Positions 61,755-64,000 of a stretch of DNA of 64,000 nt are shown one piece after another. Location: positions 1-64,000 of the forward strand of contig CAYTUG010000008.1 in the NCBI GenBank assembly GCA_964441275.1. The letters are read 5' to 3'. Position 1 is the stretch's first letter. Each line of letters begins with the position of its first letter. The position numbers were made by a program, and so were the translations under genes. The notes beneath the pieces were generated by a model. That model saw only the letters and a program-made list of their open reading frames with translations, was not told where the DNA came from and did not search any database. Source of the DNA: SZUA-584 sp964441275. GTDB taxonomy: Bacteria; Bacillota; Clostridia; Christensenellales; SZUA-584.

Positions 61755-62297
61755 ATGCTTTTACTATATCTGAGCTTAATAGATGACTATGATGACAAGC
61801 GGAAATTTGAACGTATCTATTTTATGTATCGAAATTTAATGTACTATGTTGCAAATAATATATTAAATAACCACCAAGATGCAGAAGATGCAGTGCAAAT
61901 AGCCTTTATCAGGATCGCGAACAATATCAAAAAAATTAATGAAAAAGAGTGTCACAAAACCAAGCTTTTCGTGGTAATAGTTGTTGAAAGAGTAGCTATA
62001 AATATATATAACAAAAAAAAGAAAGAGCATCATATTTCATACGATGAAGTCTTATATAATATTGCTGCCGACAAAGTACTGGAGGATACTGTTTCGGACA
62101 ATGTATTGGTTACTGAGGTCATTAAAAAGATATCCGAATTACCGGTTAAGTATTGTGATGTGCTGACACTGAAATACGTCTACGGCTTATCCGGAAAGGA
62201 AATAGCGAGAATCGTCGGGGCCTCTCATGTGGCGGTTAGGAAGAGAATTGAAAGAGGACTTGAAATGCTGAATGTTATGATTAGGGAGTGCGAATGA
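61755..62297 (+). CDS. ECF-type RNA polymerase sigma factor
   Basis: This 180-residue sigma-70-family regulator has region 2 (FERIYFMYRNLMYYVANNIL with DAEDAVQIAFIRI) and region 4 (LPVKYCDVLTLKYVYGLSGKEIA, then AVRKRIERGLEML, a helix-turn-helix). The start at ATG 61755, with AGGGG upstream, is preferred over a TTG 42 bases earlier. It overlaps or abuts the DUF4367 gene. A paired membrane-anchored protein usually holds such a sigma inactive until an envelope signal arrives; the signal here is unknown. Confidence 0.9.
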   Translation: MLLLYLSLIDDYDDKRKFERIYFMYRNLMYYVANNILNNHQDAEDAVQIAFIRIANNIKKINEKECHKTKLFVVIVVERVAINIYNKKKKEHHISYDEVLYNIAADKVLEDTVSDNVLVTEVIKKISELPVKYCDVLTLKYVYGLSGKEIARIVGASHVAVRKRIERGLEMLNVMIRECE

Positions 62298-62298
62298 A

Positions 62299-62997
62299 AT
62301 GTCCAGAGTATGTTTATCATCTGCTGAATTAGGCGAACTCTTGATGAGCTTTCAAGAAAAAAGACTTGAAGCGTTTCCTTCTGATTTAACAGATAAGCAT
62401 AAATTTTCCAAAGGCTTTGAAGATAGGATGCAAAAACTGATTCGGCAGGAAAGAACGCCTTATTACCCGTTGATTAAAACAAAGGCAAGAATTGCAGTGG
62501 TTGTCGTCATGGCTATTCTTTTCTTAATGACGACAACAGCCTTTGCCATTGAGCCTATAAGAAACAAAGTATTTGATTTCTTCATCAATATCTATGAAGA
62601 GTTTTCTATAGTGACAGTAGACAATAACAGAGAAGAAGCTGCTCCTATAAGCATATTGGATCAATATGAGCCGGGATATATTCCAGAAGGATATGTTTTT
62701 TCAGAAGAGAATAAAACAGAAGATTTTATATCCACATATTACGTCTGTGAAAATCCTTTTGACGAAATTTCTTTAACACAATCTATAAAACAAAGCTTTG
62801 TTCCGATCGTAGACACTGAGGGGGTAACCACTACGGAAATTAAGCTTTCAAATGGTATGAAGGGTTTTTATTGCACGAATAAGGGTGTAAATATTATGGT
62901 TTTACATAACGCCGATTATGCATTCATGATATCTTCCCAAATAAAACTCAATGAGTTAATAAAATTTGCAGAATCATTGAAAGTAGTAAAGAAATAA
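62299..62997 (+). CDS. DUF4367-containing membrane protein, likely anti-sigma factor
   Basis: This 232-residue protein has a cytosolic N-terminus (about 1-65) that should bind the sigma factor. A transmembrane helix (about 68-88) and an extracellular DUF4367 domain follow (YEPGYIPEGYVFSEEN, then FYCTNKGVNIMVL). The gene begins one base after the sigma stop, the usual sigma/anti-sigma order. The extracellular domain probably senses the envelope signal. Assignment as anti-sigma is by context and topology. Confidence 0.82.
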   Translation: MSRVCLSSAELGELLMSFQEKRLEAFPSDLTDKHKFSKGFEDRMQKLIRQERTPYYPLIKTKARIAVVVVMAILFLMTTTAFAIEPIRNKVFDFFINIYEEFSIVTVDNNREEAAPISILDQYEPGYIPEGYVFSEENKTEDFISTYYVCENPFDEISLTQSIKQSFVPIVDTEGVTTTEIKLSNGMKGFYCTNKGVNIMVLHNADYAFMISSQIKLNELIKFAESLKVVKK

Positions 62998-63065
62998 AAA
63001 TTTTTTGTCACAAAACACCTTTCTCTATGGTTATAGATGGTAGAAGCAAGGAGGGGTGTTTTTAT

Positions 63066-63274
63066 ATGACCAAGAAATCTACATCAATTTTGTTAGCCAT
63101 CGTCATTATGATGGTTATGTCTTTCGGTAGTTTAACAACGGCTTACGCTGCCGAATCAATGGAATTTCTGTATATTTGAACTGCCATGCATGGATAAAAG
63201 TAAATGGAACAACACAAACATTTCGCGATGATATATATACATATAAAGAAACATACGCTAGTTCATTATGGTAA
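63066..63274 (+). pseudogene. Small secreted protein gene, frameshifted
   Basis: AAGGAGGGG precedes ATG 63066, which encodes a good signal peptide (MTKKSTSILLAIVIMMVM, ending TAYAAES). The frame then stops at MEFLYI. One base away, the frame continues NGISVYLNCHAWIKVNGTTQ and TFRDDIYTYKE to a stop at 63272. A single-base loss near 63160 would join them into a secreted protein of about 68 residues. I recognise no family; the length fits a peptide bacteriocin or small exported factor. Confidence 0.6.
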
Positions 63275-63372
63275 TAGTATTTGAGAGAAGGCCAATTATG
63301 GCGGTATTCTCAATATTTATCTGTGGTACATGTTTATATAAAATCAACTAATTGAAACTGGAGAATAATAAT

Positions 63373-63588
63373 ATGAATGAAACAATCGTTAATGATATTT
63401 TTGTTAATGACATACCGATAGATACAGGGCAAATACCATTTAATACTTTTCAACTTACTTTTGGAGTGTATGATCATCTTGTTTTTCAAATACTGTTCTA
63501 CATGGTTTCCATTACATTGGCAATCGCGTGTGTATATTTTAGTGTATACCTTGTAAAAAAGCTGACAAGACTATTTCGGAATAAATAA
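63373..63588 (+). CDS. Small membrane protein (71 aa)
   Basis: This short protein has an acidic, Asn-rich N-terminal half (NETIVNDIFVNDIPIDTGQI), a single transmembrane helix (about 44-63) and a basic tail (KKLTRLFRNK). ATG 63373 follows GGAGA; an earlier TTG would add seven residues. Size and topology resemble small membrane proteins of mobile or antimicrobial-peptide regions, but no family is recognised. Confidence 0.5.
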   Translation: MNETIVNDIFVNDIPIDTGQIPFNTFQLTFGVYDHLVFQILFYMVSITLAIACVYFSVYLVKKLTRLFRNK

Positions 63589-63781
63589 AGCTTCGTTTCG
63601 CTATTGATATGAAGAAGCCTTAGAGAGAAGCACCCTACACTTGGGAACATGTTATGATAAAAGCGTATAGGGGTTTGAGCAAAGAAAGAAACTAACTTGG
63701 ATCATTGTAGTAGCTGCCTCAAACCCGTATACGCAAATAAAAAGTCATCTGAAGCTAGATGTTATGAAAAAGGATAGGAAT

Positions 63782-63999
63782 ATGAAAAAAGTATTTATTT
63801 ATATCGCTATTATAATCATGTTAGTGTCTTGTACGTGCAAAAAGAAGATAATGTTGCATTGGTAAAACTCTTGCTGAAGAATTTTGGGTGGACGCCAGCA
63901 GAGAAGATTGTCTTCGGCGATAATAGCAAATATTTGCGAGAAACACTTTACAATTATCTGAAAAATAACATTTTACCCAAAAGCTTACCTTATGGATGA
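63782..63999 (+). pseudogene. Lipoprotein gene, frameshifted
   Basis: ATG 63782, 6 bases after AAGGATAGG, encodes MKKVFIYIAIIIMLVSCTC, a lipoprotein signal with lipobox LVSC, but this frame stops after eight more residues. Another frame carries VQKEDNVALVKLLLKNFG, WTPAEKIVFGDN and LRETLYNYLKNN to a stop at 63997. A small insertion or loss near 63835 explains the break. Together they would give a lipoprotein of about 72 residues. No family recognised. Confidence 0.55.
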
Positions 64000-64000
64000 A

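Overview
The window looks like a chromosomal segment of a low-to-mid GC, Gram-positive-type anaerobe of the Bacillota, most likely class Clostridia. The evidence is a Leu T-box leader on leuA, both Lon proteases (LonA and the LonB seen in spore formers), RNase Y, a TRAP (MtrB) protein, a K+-dependent-type membrane pyrophosphatase, NAD-type glutamate dehydrogenase, a DivIVA-like protein and AGGAGG-type ribosome binding sites. The species cannot be named from this sequence. No rRNA, complete tRNA, CRISPR array or replication origin was seen.

Region 1 (1-9760) is the most unusual. A broken-off transposase lies at the left edge. It is followed by a same-strand series: a YbiW/PflD-type glycyl radical enzyme, its radical-SAM activase, a TalC/FSA-family aldolase, an archaeal-type (type II) glyceraldehyde-3-phosphate dehydrogenase, an archaeal-type phosphoglycerate kinase, a malic enzyme and a LarA-family nickel racemase. 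The series ends at a tRNA-Lys 3' half (anticodon arm to CCA) that lacks a matching 5' half, the usual footprint of an element integrated in a tRNA gene. I read this as an island carrying a self-contained radical-glycolysis route down to 3-phosphoglycerate, plus a malate-utilising branch.

Region 2 (10048-24673) is mostly housekeeping: lonB facing lon-engB-phosphoesterase, gdhA, an orphan response regulator, and a DUF1538 membrane protein with a tandem P-II protein. It also holds accessory pieces: an internally deleted insertion sequence with its inverted repeats, a Cys-rich mini-protein, an NgoPII-like restriction-modification pair, a macrodomain protein and an unassigned TIM-barrel protein. 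Region 3 (24689-31456) holds nadD-yqeK-rsfS, rny, a dipeptidase and purB. Region 4 (31457-32475) is a graveyard with a decayed IS200/IS605 tnpA and an integrase stub.

Region 5 (32623-41616) is a cell-envelope block: a MarR regulator, two L,D-transpeptidases, a lipoprotein, an MBOAT/DHHW O-acetylation pair and two VanX/VanY-like lipoprotein peptidases. Region 6 (41688-59430) has a two-gene ABC transporter, dnaE, mtrB, a tandem patatin pair whose second member lacks the nucleophile serine, lgt, a DivIVA-like gene, thpR, hppA and a T-box-controlled leuA-leuC-leuD operon without leuB. Region 7 (59655-64000) has a DUF488 gene, a non-coding stretch, an ECF sigma factor with a DUF4367 partner and a divergent membrane protein, and then several small secreted-protein genes, two of them frameshifted.
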